A stretch of DNA of 64,000 nucleotides from Dichetophora obliterata (taxonomy: Eukaryota; Arthropoda; Insecta; Diptera; Sciomyzidae): assembly GCA_963920525.1 (NCBI GenBank), contig OY986439.1, positions 213,170,500 to 213,234,499 of the forward strand, in the 5' to 3' direction. The position numbers and the translations under genes were made by a program. Positions 12,501 to 23,459 of the stretch are shown here, piece after piece. The first letter of the stretch is position 1. Every line of letters starts with the position of its first letter. The notes beneath the pieces are model-generated. The model was given only the letters and a program-made list of their open reading frames with translations, was not told the DNA's origin and did no database searches.

Positions 12501-12642
12501 ACTTAGGACGCTGAAGCACATCGTTTGGAGTTCCATTGAGTATTCGGCACTCCAAGAGCATGAGAAAAGAGCTGCTTACGAGCAGCTTACTAGCCAATGG
12601 AACGATTTTGTGGAACGCATGTTAAGCGGCACAGCGGTGTAG
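6522..12642 (+). CDS. Adgf: Adenosine deaminase-related growth factor (ADGF), seven exons, one frameshift
   Basis: ADGFs are secreted adenosine deaminases that turn extracellular adenosine into inosine and limit adenosine signalling; flies have several paralogues and I cannot say which this is. Coding exons: 6522-6579, 6653-6775, 6843-7330, 7395-7564, 7629-7810, 11985-12121, 12179-12642. All have GT-AG borders and every junction keeps the codon phase. The start [15 protein letters not shown] looks like a signal peptide. Catalytic motifs are kept: LHAH (exon 3), HAGET (across exons 6-7), RIGHG and SNDDP (exon 7). Exon lengths sum to 1622 bases, one short of 541 codons, so exactly one base is missing; the break is near 7153 in exon 3. 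About 540 residues would result, close to the usual ADGF size. Intron 5 is 4174 bases; the others are 57-73. Either the assembly has an error or this allele is recently inactivated. Confidence 0.88.
6843..7330 (+). CDS. Adgf: ADGF exon 3: N-terminal ADGF domain and first zinc-binding motif, with a -1 base shift
   Basis: The exon starts after TTTAACTACAG and reads [16 protein letters not shown], the helical ADGF N-terminal region. It continues through [19 protein letters not shown], where the two His of HAH are metal ligands of the barrel. After NLTYMPG the frame runs to a stop at 7240. The ADGF-like continuation ([33 protein letters not shown], then YTPQPE) is in another frame and leads cleanly into exon 4 across CCAGAGA|GTAAGT. 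The bases at the switch (ATGCCAGGTATGATGC) are not a long homopolymer. An intron is ruled out by size, since the possible donor at CCAG|GTATGA has no acceptor before the similarity resumes. Confidence 0.85.
8330..8608 (+). pseudogene. Tc1/mariner transposase C-terminal relic
   Basis: The frame reads [20 protein letters not shown], matching the block around the third catalytic residue of Tc1-type transposases (usually SPDLNPIEHLW). It continues [15 protein letters not shown], then past a stop to [19 protein letters not shown], the usual Tc1 C-terminus. The expected catalytic acidic residue is in NPNEY and the frame is stopped, so it is dead. Only the last quarter of a transposase remains. It sits in ADGF intron 5 on the gene's strand. 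Confidence 0.7.
8694..10304. mobile_element. TTAA-flanked non-autonomous DNA element with a nested repeat
   Basis: TTAA at 8694-8697 and 10301-10304 flank inverted ends CCTTCATCGGTCC and GAACCGATTAAGG. TTAA duplication and CCTT-type ends suggest a piggyBac-like MITE. The terminal ~155 bases reappear inverted at 17460-17605. The centre is occupied by a separate repeat (about 8885-10006). No transposase is present. Confidence 0.55.
8885..10006. repeat. Dispersed repeat with two tandem subunits
   Basis: Two degenerate units begin near 8890 and 9552. They share GACTCCAAAACCGCTAAACC-like and TTTATGAAATTTTTAGGG-like words and recurrent GGGCGTGG/CCACGCCC stretches. The end GTCGGGTTTCAGCTAGTTA (9988-10006) is the inverse of the ACTAGCTGAACCCGG end seen at 63798. 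This class of insect repeat is often called Helitron-related, but I cannot confirm that here. Confidence 0.5.
10330..10984. mobile_element. MITE with AGCTGCGTTC ends and ACT target duplication
   Basis: ACT at 10330-10332 and 10982-10984 flank inverted ends AGCTGCGTTCTTTTCGC and GCGAATGGAACGCAGCT, making a 649-base element. It has no coding capacity and the superfamily is uncertain. Confidence 0.6.
11657..11887. mobile_element. MITE, CTTGGTTTTCACTATG family, copy 1
   Basis: The ends GCTTGGTTCTCACTATGAC and AAAATGACATAGTGAAGACC are inverted. The right arm matches the left arm of the copy at 24905-25127, including CAGTTGTTGTC. It ends about 100 bases before ADGF exon 6. Confidence 0.65.
11985..12642 (+). 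CDS. Adgf: ADGF exons 6-7: catalytic half of the deaminase barrel
   Basis: Exon 6 (11985-12121) reads [19 protein letters not shown] and ends in FFFHAGET. Exon 7 (12179-12642) supplies N from a split codon, then [34 protein letters not shown] and [10 protein letters not shown]. These are the family blocks holding the metal His and catalytic Glu of HAGE, the His of GHG and the two Asp of NDDP. The C-terminus is [16 protein letters not shown] followed by TAG. No breaks were seen in this half. The small intron between the exons is 57 bases. Confidence 0.92.
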
Positions 12643-12660
12643 GCTTTTAAACATGTCAAA

Positions 12661-12666
12661 ATTAAA
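12661..12666 (+). promoter_or_regulatory. Candidate ADGF polyadenylation signal ATTAAA
   Basis: The common variant ATTAAA lies 19 bases after the stop codon. It is the nearest such hexamer, but in AT-rich DNA it may be chance. Confidence 0.35.
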
Positions 12667-12881
12667 TCTTAAAAGTAAAGAAGTTTCCTAAGTAAATGAA
12701 AAAAAGTACCTTTATTTGAACACTGAGTTTACGGAGTTGCGTTCATGATCTCGTTGATCGTAGACGTGCGTCCGCCCGTCCCCGTCATAAATTTAAATTT
12801 TTAAAGCTAATTGTTTGTCCCGTGGCTTAAATGTTTCGTCGTGTTTTTATTGTTTAAATATGCACCGCGATAGTGTAAGAA

Positions 12882-13111
12882 TTAAGGCCCCTATTATGTA
12901 TTACAACTCAACTTAAGTTGACTAGATTCAACTAATTTTTTTTCTCATAATTTATTACATACATTCCAGTTGAACTATGTTGTTTGAAAATTCTTAAAAG
13001 ATTAAGGCAAACTACATGGTTCAACTAAAATAAATGTAATACGTTATATGAAAAAAATTTAGTTGAATCTAGTCAACTTAAGTTGAGTTATTTTACATAA
13101 TAGGGGCATTA
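12882..13111. mobile_element. Palindromic MITE with TTA target duplication (PIF/Harbinger-like)
   Basis: TTA at 12882-12884 and 13109-13111 flank a 224-base element with ends AGGCCCCTATTATGTA and TACATAATAGGGGCA. The arms also share ACTCAACTTAAGTTGACTAG in inverted form. The 3-base TWA target and CCCTATT ends fit PIF/Harbinger MITEs. It lies 240 bases past the ADGF stop. Confidence 0.7.
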
Positions 13112-13574
13112 ATGTTATCTGTTTTTATTTTAAAGCAATTTAAATAAAATTAAAACTTAACTAATAAACAAACAACAAACAGCAGTGCAAAAAGAAATAA
13201 TTATAAAAACAAAACCATAATCCAAAGCAACAAACACTCAGCAGCTCCAACCAACAACACAACAGCAAAACCTGTTTTGCAGAGAGCCAGCCGCCAGCTG
13301 CAGCATTAACACCGTTGAAAACATTGGTGTTTTTTTGTCTGTCCATGTGAGGGACTTTTCTATGCTCCTCGTGGTGTAATTGTTTTTTTTTCGGTTCCGT
13401 CAACTCCCTCATCCTTTCCCATAAGTTGCGTTTGTAAATAGGGCTGCACAGTGGGCTGACCTGTGCTGAAGTAAAGGCATAACACTTGCTTCAGTACTTG
13501 TAGCTCTTTTGCAGCCGTAACTAATTACCTTATATGCCCTTAGTTGTTTGATTTTTGCATGGTGCGGAAAAGTC
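13112..13574. other. No gene seen; CAA-rich stretch
   Basis: CAA/AAC-rich DNA with no recognisable domain in either strand. It may be upstream sequence of the adjacent LINE relic. Confidence 0.4.
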
Positions 13575-15035
13575 GGGTCATTTTCGCATAGATTTCTGCA
13601 GTATTCGTGGACTGAGAGCGAATTTTTTCTCGGTCTATGTACATTGTGCTCTACATAGGCCTCAAATAATGGCACTGTGCGAGGTGCTACCTAGGTAGCC
13701 GAGGATGCAGATCCACTGGATTTTCACATACCTGGGTATCTCTTACTGCCATTGTTTTCTTTGCATAGGGGCATCGCCCTTTTTATAAGAACGGATGTAG
13801 CGTACCAGTGTGAGCGGAGTCTGAACGTGACCGATCCAGAGTTTAGCTCAATGTGGGTTAGGTTCAGGCTTCGCTCGCTTTTGCTACATTTCTGCTTTAT
13901 TTATAAAAGTACGAATCTAGGAAGGGAGCCCACTTTTAACCAACTGGACCATCTCTCTCTGATTCGATTACGCATATTTTGGGGTTGTTTCCTCAATGTC
14001 CACAACCCGGCTTGGTTACGTCACTCGAGCCCATTGACATCTGCTGGACAATATGTTGAGCTATTTGCTGAATCGAACCAATTGATTCAACTAGTGAAGG
14101 AACCCACTTTTTTCCCCTAAAGTAATTTGCAAAGCCATAATATTCTTGACCTTTTTCTGACTTCGCATCATGACAAATATGATGTGAGTGTCAACGCATC
14201 TCTTGCTAACTCGGACCATCGTACCATCTCCCCTGTTTCACCATATTCTAACCCCTGCACCTCTACGCCTAAAGCCCCGAAGAGAATTGCATGGTTTTAT
14301 GGAAAGGCAAATTGGACTGCGTTAAACAATTTTTATAGCAGCTTCAATTGGAAATTATGTTTCGCTGATAGAAATGTGAATACCGCGGCTTTTATGATAC
14401 AAAAAATTATTTTATTGGGTATGTGGTCTTTCATTCCCAACAAAATGAGAAGCATTAAGCCAAAAGATCACTCATGGTTTAATTGCAGGATTGCAGTTAG
14501 GTCCAAAGAGGAAGCATTTTAGAATTAGCGTTCTAACAAGAATACTGATACTAAAAGACTTCGCATCGAGGCAAGGAATGCAATGCTAAAAACGAGAAAA
14601 GTTTCTGCACGAAGCTCGCATTCGAGAACAGGTGTTTCTCTGCCCCAAAGGGAGCAAATTTTTGTTCATTTGTTAAAAGAGTAAAGAATCAGACATCGTC
14701 ATCGATTCCAACTCTTTTAAAAAATAACCAAATCTTCACTGACTCGGCTGATAAAGCAAACTTATTGGCTAGATTGTTTGCTCAAAATTCCCTTTGTTGA
14801 GGGTGGATCTTCCGCAATGCAGGAGATATACTTTCGAACAAGATCTGTTAAAAGAGTCCTTATTTTAATTTCTCGGCCTTTGCGCAACCTTTTCAACATT
14901 TCTTACAGAACAGGAGTATTTCCATCTTGTTGGAAGGTGGCAAATGTCCAGCCGGTACCAAAAAAGGGCGATGCCATGAATCCTGTAAAATACCGATCCA
15001 TTGCTATATGTTCTACGCTTTCAGACCCCTCTCAC
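13575..15035 (+). pseudogene. Decayed non-LTR retrotransposon (endonuclease and start of reverse transcriptase)
   Basis: Broken frames in order read: SIRGLRANFFSVYVH (endonuclease start), GIALFIRTDVAYQCER, AESNQLIQLVKEPTF, ILDLFLTSHHDKYDVSV with SDHR soon after (endonuclease end), then from about 14870 NLFNISYRTGVFPSCWK, VQPVPKKGDAMNPVKYRSIA (first RT block). Several stops and frame changes separate them. No YADD block follows, so the copy is 3'-truncated or interrupted around 15035. CR1/Jockey-type wording fits best, but the clade is not certain. Confidence 0.75.
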
Positions 15036-15472
15036 AGTGGTAAAAAATTAAATTTGTTAATTTTTTGGGATTTTTTTTTTTTTAATATTTTTTATCCTAA
15101 AACCAGGCCCAAGTAACAATTTTAGCCATTTATTCATTCTTGCAGAGCTTATAGTGCTATCTTATATAGCAGCAAGCTTCAACTTTAGCTTTAGTCGCGC
15201 TACTAAAGCTCTTGCAGAGAATATATAAGGCTACTTTCTGGAGTTTAAAAGCACTATTTTTGCTTCATATGAAGAGTAGAAGTAGCTGTCAGCTATTAAA
15301 AGAGTCCCTGTCAAACCCAAACAAGAGCTCTTGCAAAGCTCTTTTTTCTTATTTGTTTAAGTATGTTTGTAATAAAAATAAACTCAATAAATATATAAAA
15401 TTTGACAAGTGTTTGTGATGATTAGAATGACAAATAAGTTAAAGAAATAATAAAGTGATTATAATATCAGAC

Positions 15473-15832
15473 TCATGTTCGTGTGGCGACCGTAGCCTAG
15501 TGGGTAGAGTGCGTGGCCCCTAAGCTAAAGAACCGCGGTATCCCGGGTTCAATTCCAGCTCACACAGAAAGTTTTTTTCAATTGAAATAATTTTTCTGTT
15601 CGGTCGTCACTTCTCTGCAGACAATGGCAAACCTCAGAGAGTAAAAATTGCCATGTAAAGCTTCTTGAGAAGATAAGCCGTTCGGAGTCGGCATAAAACA
15701 CGTAGGTCCAGTTCTCGGTCATTTGTGATCAAACATTTAATAACACGCACAACACAATTTATCGATAGAAGCTAGGTCAAAGTCCTTCCAAGGGCTGAAA
15801 AGGCCAGTCTATTATTTTTTTCATGTTCGTGT
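15473..15832 (+). mobile_element. tRNA-derived SINE, family 1, copy 2
   Basis: The 12-base direct repeats TCATGTTCGTGT at 15473-15484 and 15821-15832 are exact. The head keeps A box TAGCCTAGTGGGTAGAG and B box GGTTCAATTCC; the body keeps GCCGTTCGGAGTCGGCATAA; the tail is ATTATTTTTTT. It is better preserved than the copy at 5042 (complete B box). Confidence 0.85.
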
Positions 15833-18670
15833 ATATGCTGCGAATTTCGGTGCGCATTCGAATTTATCGGAAACGTGAATGTAGTACTTCGAAAAACTAC
15901 AACGGGCTTAACAAATAATTAAAATAAAGAAGTGTTAATTATTTAAAAATAGTTAGAAAATTTTCAACATTCTTTAAAATCAACTAAAAATTATTTGAAT
16001 ACTTTATTCTTAAATATATGTATCATAAAACTCATCAATTTCGTTCAAAATATTATTGTAAGCACTAATATTTAGCTTTCTTCAACTCTGAAGATTTTCT
16101 ATTTTTAATAAGATTGCCATTTTTTCAAAGAAGCTCTTTATCAGATTTCTTAATTACTTGTTATTCCCAAAAAATGTACTGCATTAATTTACAATGTTCT
16201 ACACCTATTCGCTTTAAAAATACAATACAAAAATACACATTGAAGCAAATATTATACTGAACCTACGAGTTTCAAAACAGCTGTATATTTATTTTCATTA
16301 CTTTAAAAGATCTTTTAAAGAGCAAGTAGTAAATTTAAGAGTTCTGCTCTTTTGCAGATTTTATAAGATCCTTTACAGAGCTGTATAAAGTATTAGATCT
16401 GAAAATGGTAAAAAAATCATATTTGGAGCATTTTCTTTAAAGTTAAAAGCAACTAGCAGCAAACAACGCTGCGGTACAGCTTCAACCACATATTATACAC
16501 CTATAGAACACTTTTAGGACTCACTCGCACCTAGTTGCTCCAACAATGTTACTTGGGGGGGTCTGATATATTGGCAGTCCTGGAATTAAATTTTTTGTAA
16601 AGAATATCTAAAATATTTTTTTTTAATTATTGAAGTCATTTTGAATGCGAAGAATAGTTTTATCGATTTTTTATGATTTTTTTTTGTTGTGTTTGAAATG
16701 CCAAAATCAGGAACTTTGAGAATTTTTGAAAAAGAATCAAGTTTCAACAGCTATAACTTTTTCATCCGAATTTTGGTTTTTGTAGTTTTTGCACAAAATA
16801 GTTTAAGACTATGCCAGAGTTAGCCATTCGTCGGTTTTTTAAACTCCGCATTTTTGCATTTTTGAGGATTTTTTTCGTAAAAATACCCAAACTCGAAATT
16901 TTTAAAATATTACATTTCTATTAAAAAATTTCTAACGACCAAGTTATTCAACGTAATCACATAATTTTTTGTGTTTGAATTAAATGTTTTACAGAAAATA
17001 TTTCAGCAGCATTTTATTGCAATGTTTTCAAAAATGAATTTTTAAGTTTTTTTTTTACTACAACAAGAAAAAAAGACATTTTTTCAAAAAGTAAAATATC
17101 ACAACTCTAGCCATTTTTATCCGATTGTTAAGTTTTATATCTCATTTTTAGGCACAACTAAATAACACACAAAGTGCATACCAGTTTTAGGCACAAAATA
17201 AGGTTGTATGTGCAAACAATCGAGTAATATGTAAAAAGTCAAAAAAATGTTCAATTGTTTTTCAATTTCAAATTTTAATCCTTTGATGGTCAGGTAAATA
17301 ATTTCCGATTACTTACAATTTGATACTTTTATTGTTTTTAAAATCAAAAGGTACAATTTTTCAGCCATTCATCTTAAGAAAAGTAATTTAGAAAAATAAG
17401 GCCACCCTTAATATTTATAGATTTTTTACTAAATGAACTGATTTAATTTTTTCTTTAATTGAATAAAACAATGAATAATTAATTATATTTAATGATAGGA
17501 TCGCATGCATTTTATTCATTGATGAAAATATGGCTCCCGAAAAAAGTGTGTTATATATACACATAAGGAACCTTTTCGTTTCTAGAAATAATGGACCGAT
17601 TTAGGATGGCATTTTGTTTTTTTTTTTTATTTGTTAAATTTTATAAAAAAATATTTTTATTCGTCAGATCATAAAACATGTATTCTGAATGTGGTATTAA
17701 AAACGTGATGTATTGTATGGCTTTTTTATAAAATTCGTCAAAGTTGAAACTTTTTTAACAAAAATAAGCTCAATAAAACCCAAAAAATAAAGTCAAGTTT
17801 AAACAATAATAACTTCGAGCACAAAGTATATATCAAGGTTTTGTTTTTTGGGCTTTTTTATTTCTTAATTGCCATTGAATTTAATATAAAATACTATAAA
17901 AAATGTTAATAAATAAAAATAGAAAAATCATTGCAATATGACTGTACATTTTTCAGGGAATGAAAATTTAAGTAAAATTTAGTAGAAAATATCTAGCTAA
18001 TTAAGCATTATTAAAGTCGAAGGCTATAACTATCACAAAATATCGTACTTCTACCTTCTGTTTCTGTAAAAAACTGCTGCATCTAGCTGCTATTAAGAAA
18101 AACCACTTAATTTGAAAAAAGTCTTAAAAATAAAATTTTGCCCAAAAATTTACTAATTTCCAAGACAATTTGAAAATGAATTGTACTCTTAAATTTATAG
18201 AAAAATAAAACATAATTCATAATTTTAAAAGAGTTGTGACCTTATTTTTTATTAGCAACCATTTTTAAAAAAAATTTTTTTTAATTTCGTTAATTTGGTA
18301 AATTGTTTTATTGGAGATATATCTAAAAGTTATCCGATTTGAATTATTTTAAGCATGACGTTAAGGTGAAGTTAAATAAACTAAATTTAATCTTTAAAAA
18401 CATAAATAAGAAATTTTATGCGGGGTTTTTTATTAAAAAAATATGGTTTGTATGGGAAGTAGGCGATGCAGTTGACTTTTAATTCTAATTTTTTTGCTGT
18501 TGCTTAATTTGAGTTAAAACTCATTTGTACAAAATTTCATGGCCCTAGCTTTTATAGTTTCTGCGATAATGCAAATGTCATCCTAAAATCGAAAAAAGCG
18601 CACTTTATGTGTGTGGGTTAAAATCTTCTTAACACTATTATTTTTTTAATATTATTTTTTTCGACATAAC
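15833..18670. other. AT-rich stretch, no gene seen
   Basis: Very AT-rich with long A and T runs. Short AGCTCTT/AAGAGC words recur on both sides of the SINE (15130-15350 and 16300-16390). I see no coding region or RNA gene. Confidence 0.5.
17460..17605 (-). repeat. Fragment of the TTAA-type element, inverted copy
   Basis: The reverse complement reads AATCGGTCCATTATTTCTAG, GAAACGAAAAGGTTCCTTAT, AATGAATAAAATGCATGCGA, which aligns with 8704-8850 (ATCGGTCCCTTATTTCTA, ACGAATAGGTTCCTTGTG). Only one end is present. Confidence 0.6.
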
Positions 18671-18671
18671 G

Positions 18672-18828
18672 TCGGTGTAATTCTAATACCACGTAACTCA
18701 GAAAAACTAAATTTTCAGGAGAGCAAAAAAACGTTACCCGAAAATATATAATACGGTTCATTCCACTTTTAGGTATCCAAAATCCTTAAATCCAAAAAAA
18801 AAATTGGGTTACGAGGTATAAGAATTAT
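18672..18828. mobile_element. Candidate short MITE
   Basis: GTGTAATTCTAATACCACGT near 18675 and its imperfect inverse ACGAGGTATAAGAATTATAG near 18808 form inverted ends of about 27 bases. No target duplication was found. Confidence 0.35.
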
Positions 18829-19099
18829 AGCACGATATCGTGGTATGGGCTGAGTTCGTTTCTGACAGCTCAAGGTGTTTTAACGCACAGTTAGCTGATG
18901 ACATTGACACTGCGGCGCGTATCTTATTTGACATATGGCGCATTCTAAAGTGTAATGGGCCACAAAAAAATAGATAGGTGTCGGATTTTGGAAAAAATCT
19001 TTTTGTAGCTAAAAAAATTAATAAAAAAAAATTCTTTTAAAAATAAATTATTAAAAAATAAATAAAAATATATTATTCACTATTTGAGTAGCAAAAACA

Positions 19100-19640
19100 T
19101 GTGGTTTTTTCATCATAACTCCCAAACCATACATCCTACAAGAACGATTTATGCACCAAAATGTTTCTAATACATATATACACAAGACTGCATTTTTAGA
19201 AAAAAATATTTTTTTCTTAAGAATCTTCGTTTTCTACGTCATTTTTGGTAATTGTTTAGTTTTTCTTGGCTTTTTAGCCATAACTCCTAAACCATACAAC
19301 ATAAATGGACGATTTATGCACCAAAATGTTTCTAATGCATATATACACAAGACTGCATTTTTAGAAAAAATATTTTTTTCTTAAGAATCTTCGTTTTCTA
19401 CGTCATTTTTGGTAATTTTTTAGTTTTTCTTGGCTTTTTAGCCATAACTCCTAAACCATACATCATAAAAGGACGATTTATGCACCAAAATGTTTGTTAA
19501 GCCTCTGACTACAAGACTGCATTGATTTCATGTTAATTTCATATGTCCTTTTTTGTGAATTTTTATTTTTTCGCCATAAAGTCGCCCTGAAATCCAAACT
19601 ACATATCAGACAAGGACAATTTATGCATTAAAATGATCAC
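19100..19640. repeat. Tandem repeat, period 164-165 bases, about 3.3 units
   Basis: The word TAACTCC starts at 19116, 19281 and 19445. Each unit contains GATTTATGCACCAAAATG and ACAAGACTGCATTTTTAG. A decayed fourth partial unit follows (GACAATTTATGCATTAAAAT at about 19615). Units 1-2 give a 77-codon frame that is not a gene. Confidence 0.75.
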
Positions 19641-21056
19641 CATGGCATCGTCCTTAAGGCGGGGTAATTCTTTGTCCAAATGCATTTTGCTCTATCTCTT
19701 GTAGTTTAGGAGTTGTTAAACATTTTTTAGACTGGTAGTTGGCCATTACATGTAAATACTTGAAAGTTTAAAAACATTGCCATATGTCTTGATTTTTGCA
19801 AGCTCTTTAACAAAGGGGAGGAAAAACTTCTTCACTGCTTGACAGTCATCTTTGCTGGACGAAATGCAGAATACACTCCGCTATGGCTTTTTTCTTTTTC
19901 TTTTTCTCATGCGATGTGTAAAACACACATCAAACTGGGTGAGTCAAAACAACAAAGTTTTGAACCTTCCGGATATAATGTTAAAATGTACAGCAAATAA
20001 ATTATAGAAGACGTATGAATACAATAACAAAAAATGTCTCCTGCTTGTTTGTTTTTTACCATTGTTGCTTTCTCATTCACTGTGAGATAAGTCTTCTTTT
20101 TTTAACTAGAAATGTCACACATACACATGCTAGCACATTTACGAGATCCCTGCGGGTACATCAAACTTTTAGCAGCATCAACAGCGACATAATCATAATA
20201 GTAATCAACATCATCGTCATCATCAGCATCATTGTTATCATGGTTCTGTTTATCAAAATAAATAAGTTCGCGCTCGAATTAAGGAAGTCATTTGCTTGAT
20301 ATAGTATATGCATTGTAATGAGTAGCCCAAGGATATGCTTAGTTGTTGTTTTGCTTTATTCTTTTTAATATTAAAACTTCTGCCATCTAGAACAAAACAA
20401 TAGATTATGTTAAAAGTGTTTTAGAAGGAGTCTTAGCAAATATAAAATTATGGCCTTACTTTACCAAAACCCACGATATCACCTTAGTTGAAGTTTTTCC
20501 TAAGGAAATTTCAGTATGAACCAAAAAGAATTTATTTTACTTCAAATGGATATAAAAAAAATGCACACAGCTGTGCTAACAGGTAATAAAACAAAAATCG
20601 CTTAGAACTTTAAATTTTTAATGGATATTAAAAATCAAGGACAAAGTAAAAATTTCGTGATTTATGTAAGTGCCTTTTTGTACAAAAAATTTGAAATTGT
20701 ATTTGTGTTCAGTGGAGCAAAAGTAATGTGGATTGTTTCGGCTTGTTCATAAGTTGTATATCAGGTGAAAGCGTGAATTTTAATGGGGTTCGTGAAACTT
20801 TTAAACGGCTTTTCCCGAACTCAAAATAGCATACATATTCAATAACATTTCAACACGAACAAATTCTTTAACTTTGGGTAGAAAACAAATATGATTCGGA
20901 TGCTATATTCAATTGGGTCCTTTAAAAAAATAAGTAAAAACGAGCAAAAAAATCAGCCAACAATTTGGAAATTTTAATAGAATGATGAGCAGATATCAAG
21001 AAAAATAGCCTGAGTGAGTTTCAGCTAACTTGGTAATAATAATAAAAGAAACATAT
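19641..21056. other. No gene seen
   Basis: Contains a short CAT/ATC-rich microsatellite near 20180-20240 that produces an isoleucine-rich frame. Nothing else could be assigned. Confidence 0.45.
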
Positions 21057-21294
21057 TTAGGGTATTCACAAGGTGTGCTATCATGTCATATTGTCCTAAA
21101 ATTTTACAACCAAGATTTACAAGAAATACAAATAAGAAACAGCTGCTGTTTCATTACGACACTTCAATAAGCATAGCTTTCAGAGTTGTAATACATAAGT
21201 ACTTTTTTTATATGGGCGGCAACAATAAAATGTTTAAACTAGTGTAAAATCTTAGGACAATATGACATGATAGCACACCTTGTGAATACCCTAA
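21057..21294. mobile_element. MITE with near-perfect 50-base inverted ends
   Basis: TTAGGGTATTCACAAGGTGT at 21057 and its inverse at the right end (ACACCTTGTGAATACCCTAA). The inversion continues through GCTATCATGTCATATTGTCC with one mismatch to about 50 bases. TA or TTA target use is possible. Near-identity of the arms suggests recent activity. Confidence 0.75.
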
Positions 21295-23400
21295 TTAAAA
21301 TTGCTGATACAATTAATGACATTTTCTATTGTGTATCAAATATCAACCTGCTCCTTAAAGCAAATCCAACTTTCTACACTATATTACAAAGAAAATCTGT
21401 TCAGAAAATAGCCCATATTCTCACAATAACTCTCATTTACCTCTATAAATAAGAAGATTAATGCGTTAGTAAACTATTTTTAACGTTTAAACCTTAAAAC
21501 AAATCGAACTGAAGACAAAAGGATATTGTAAATTGTTCAAGGTATTTTCTTAAGAATTTGGTCAAGTAACATTAATAATGAATGTGTTAGTGTGTTTATG
21601 TATGTATTACAAATAAACACACACCTTAACACATTCTCATATTTGAAACCCGTATCTCAGCAATTGTTACTCTTTAATATATTTAAAGCTCTGCTACTCC
21701 TGCCTTCTTGTTATACCAATAATCCTGATTGTATTCTTGCTGCTGTGTATATATTATTATCATATCGTTTTATTTTTATTTTAGACTGCTTGTGATTGTT
21801 GTTGTTGTGGTTTTGTTGTTGTTGTTGTTGCAGTTGACTTTTCCGCCTGTCAGTAGAGTTAAAGGCAAAGACATAGCAAAGAAAAACTCGCTGTCACCTG
21901 GTTTTATAGATATAACCCGAACAGCGCACTCGAGGATATTGAACTCGTTGCGTGTTGCTGTTTATTTTGTTGTAGTTGTTGTTGTTGTTGTTGTTGTTTT
22001 TGTTATCTCTGTTTCTGTATGTGTGCGTGGGTTTTTTATGTATGCTTTTATGCGCCAGTGTGTTTTGCTGCATGTTGTTGTTGCTGTTCTTCCAGGATAT
22101 CCTTGTTTCCCCTTGCTGCAACTCATTTAATTCGATAGGAATAGCTAGCTTTTTTTGTTGTAGTTCATGTTGGTGTTGTCTGTTTTTCCCTGTTGTTTTG
22201 ACTTTAGTGCCAGGGCGTTTATTGTAGTGTTGCGCAATAAATATCGTTGTTGTTTTTCGTTCTGTATTTTGTCCTTTACTCTATTTCACCAACAAAAACA
22301 CACCATAAACGCATATCCTGGGAAAACTGCCAACCGGGTGATATTCTATAGCATTTGTTTATGCTTTCTAACGCGTGGGCGTTAAATTTAAAGAAATGCT
22401 TTGAAACTTGAGCACCAGGATAACAGCAGCAGCATGCGTGCGAGAGAGCTTCGAAGGTGTGTATGTGTGTGTGTGTATGTATGTATGTGTGTGGGTGTGT
22501 GTTGATTTAATGCCGGCTTTTCTGCTGCTACTCGCGCTTTTTATTCAATTAAATTCAAGTTTTTCATTCAAATGGTATTCGCTCTCTATCTGTTCCCCTC
22601 TCTCTTTCTATCTCTCTCTCTCTCTTTCCCTCCCTCTCTTTCTCTCTCTCTCTTTCTTTCTGTTTTAGACGCATTATTTGCTTGCTCTGCACTGCAAGCT
22701 TTTTACTCTCATTTCAGTTGCAGTGGCTTTTATTTAGTTCCATTTCCATTACATTGGCAATCCTGTACATTGGGCTCCTTGTTTTTGTTGTTGTTTTTAT
22801 TGCTGCTTTGTTGTTGTTGCTGCCACAATATGATTTTCCCGAACATCCTGAACAATAACTCTGCACAGAGTCACACCCAAAAAGTGCTTTTAATATCAAA
22901 TTTCGTTTGTTGTTTTTAATTTGTTATTTTTTTTGTATATTGAATGAGCTTTCCGTGGAATTTTTGCCGACGGTAGAAAATCTTTTGTAGCAGAAAATTT
23001 GAATCAAAATTTAGCACAATATTTTCACTGATAACTTTTTTCGAGCTCAGTTTCTCAAGTTAAAATAAGTTAAATAAAACCAAAATATCGTATCAAAAAC
23101 GAAAAACCATTCCAAAACCTACATCGGCATTTTGGTTGCTTTAAAATTTTGGGGTCTTATTTTATTATGATAAATAAAGTACTTTTTTAAAAATTAAAGT
23201 AAAGCCCCACGACACGAAATTACAAACTAAATTGTTCGTTTTTTATTTTATATCGAAATGATTGGGATCTTAAATTTTAATTTGTATTTCGAACCTTATT
23301 TGAATGGGCTCTTATTTCGAAAATCCCAAAACTTACATAAAAGTTACCATAGGCTTTAGCCTAAAAATTTTACCCCACCCAGGTTTCATATACTATCATC
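21295..23400. other. Microsatellite-rich non-coding stretch
   Basis: GTT runs at 21797-21832 and 21970-22005, TG runs at 22458-22502, CT runs at 22598-22660, and GTT/TGC-rich DNA to 22830. The overlapping open frames are valine-, leucine- or serine-rich products of these repeats. The style resembles intronic DNA of a large fly gene, but no exon was found. Confidence 0.55.
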
Positions 23401-23459
23401 AATGACTAATTCTGTTGAGAAAACTTTGAAAATAGCTGGAGATTAAAAAGTTCTGTCAA

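Noticed and set aside
20015..20299. 94-codon frame with isoleucine-rich tail
   Set aside because: The tail derives from a CAT/ATC microsatellite and the rest matches nothing known.
21729..22919. Chain of valine/leucine/serine-rich frames
   Set aside because: They are explained by GTT, TG and CT microsatellites.
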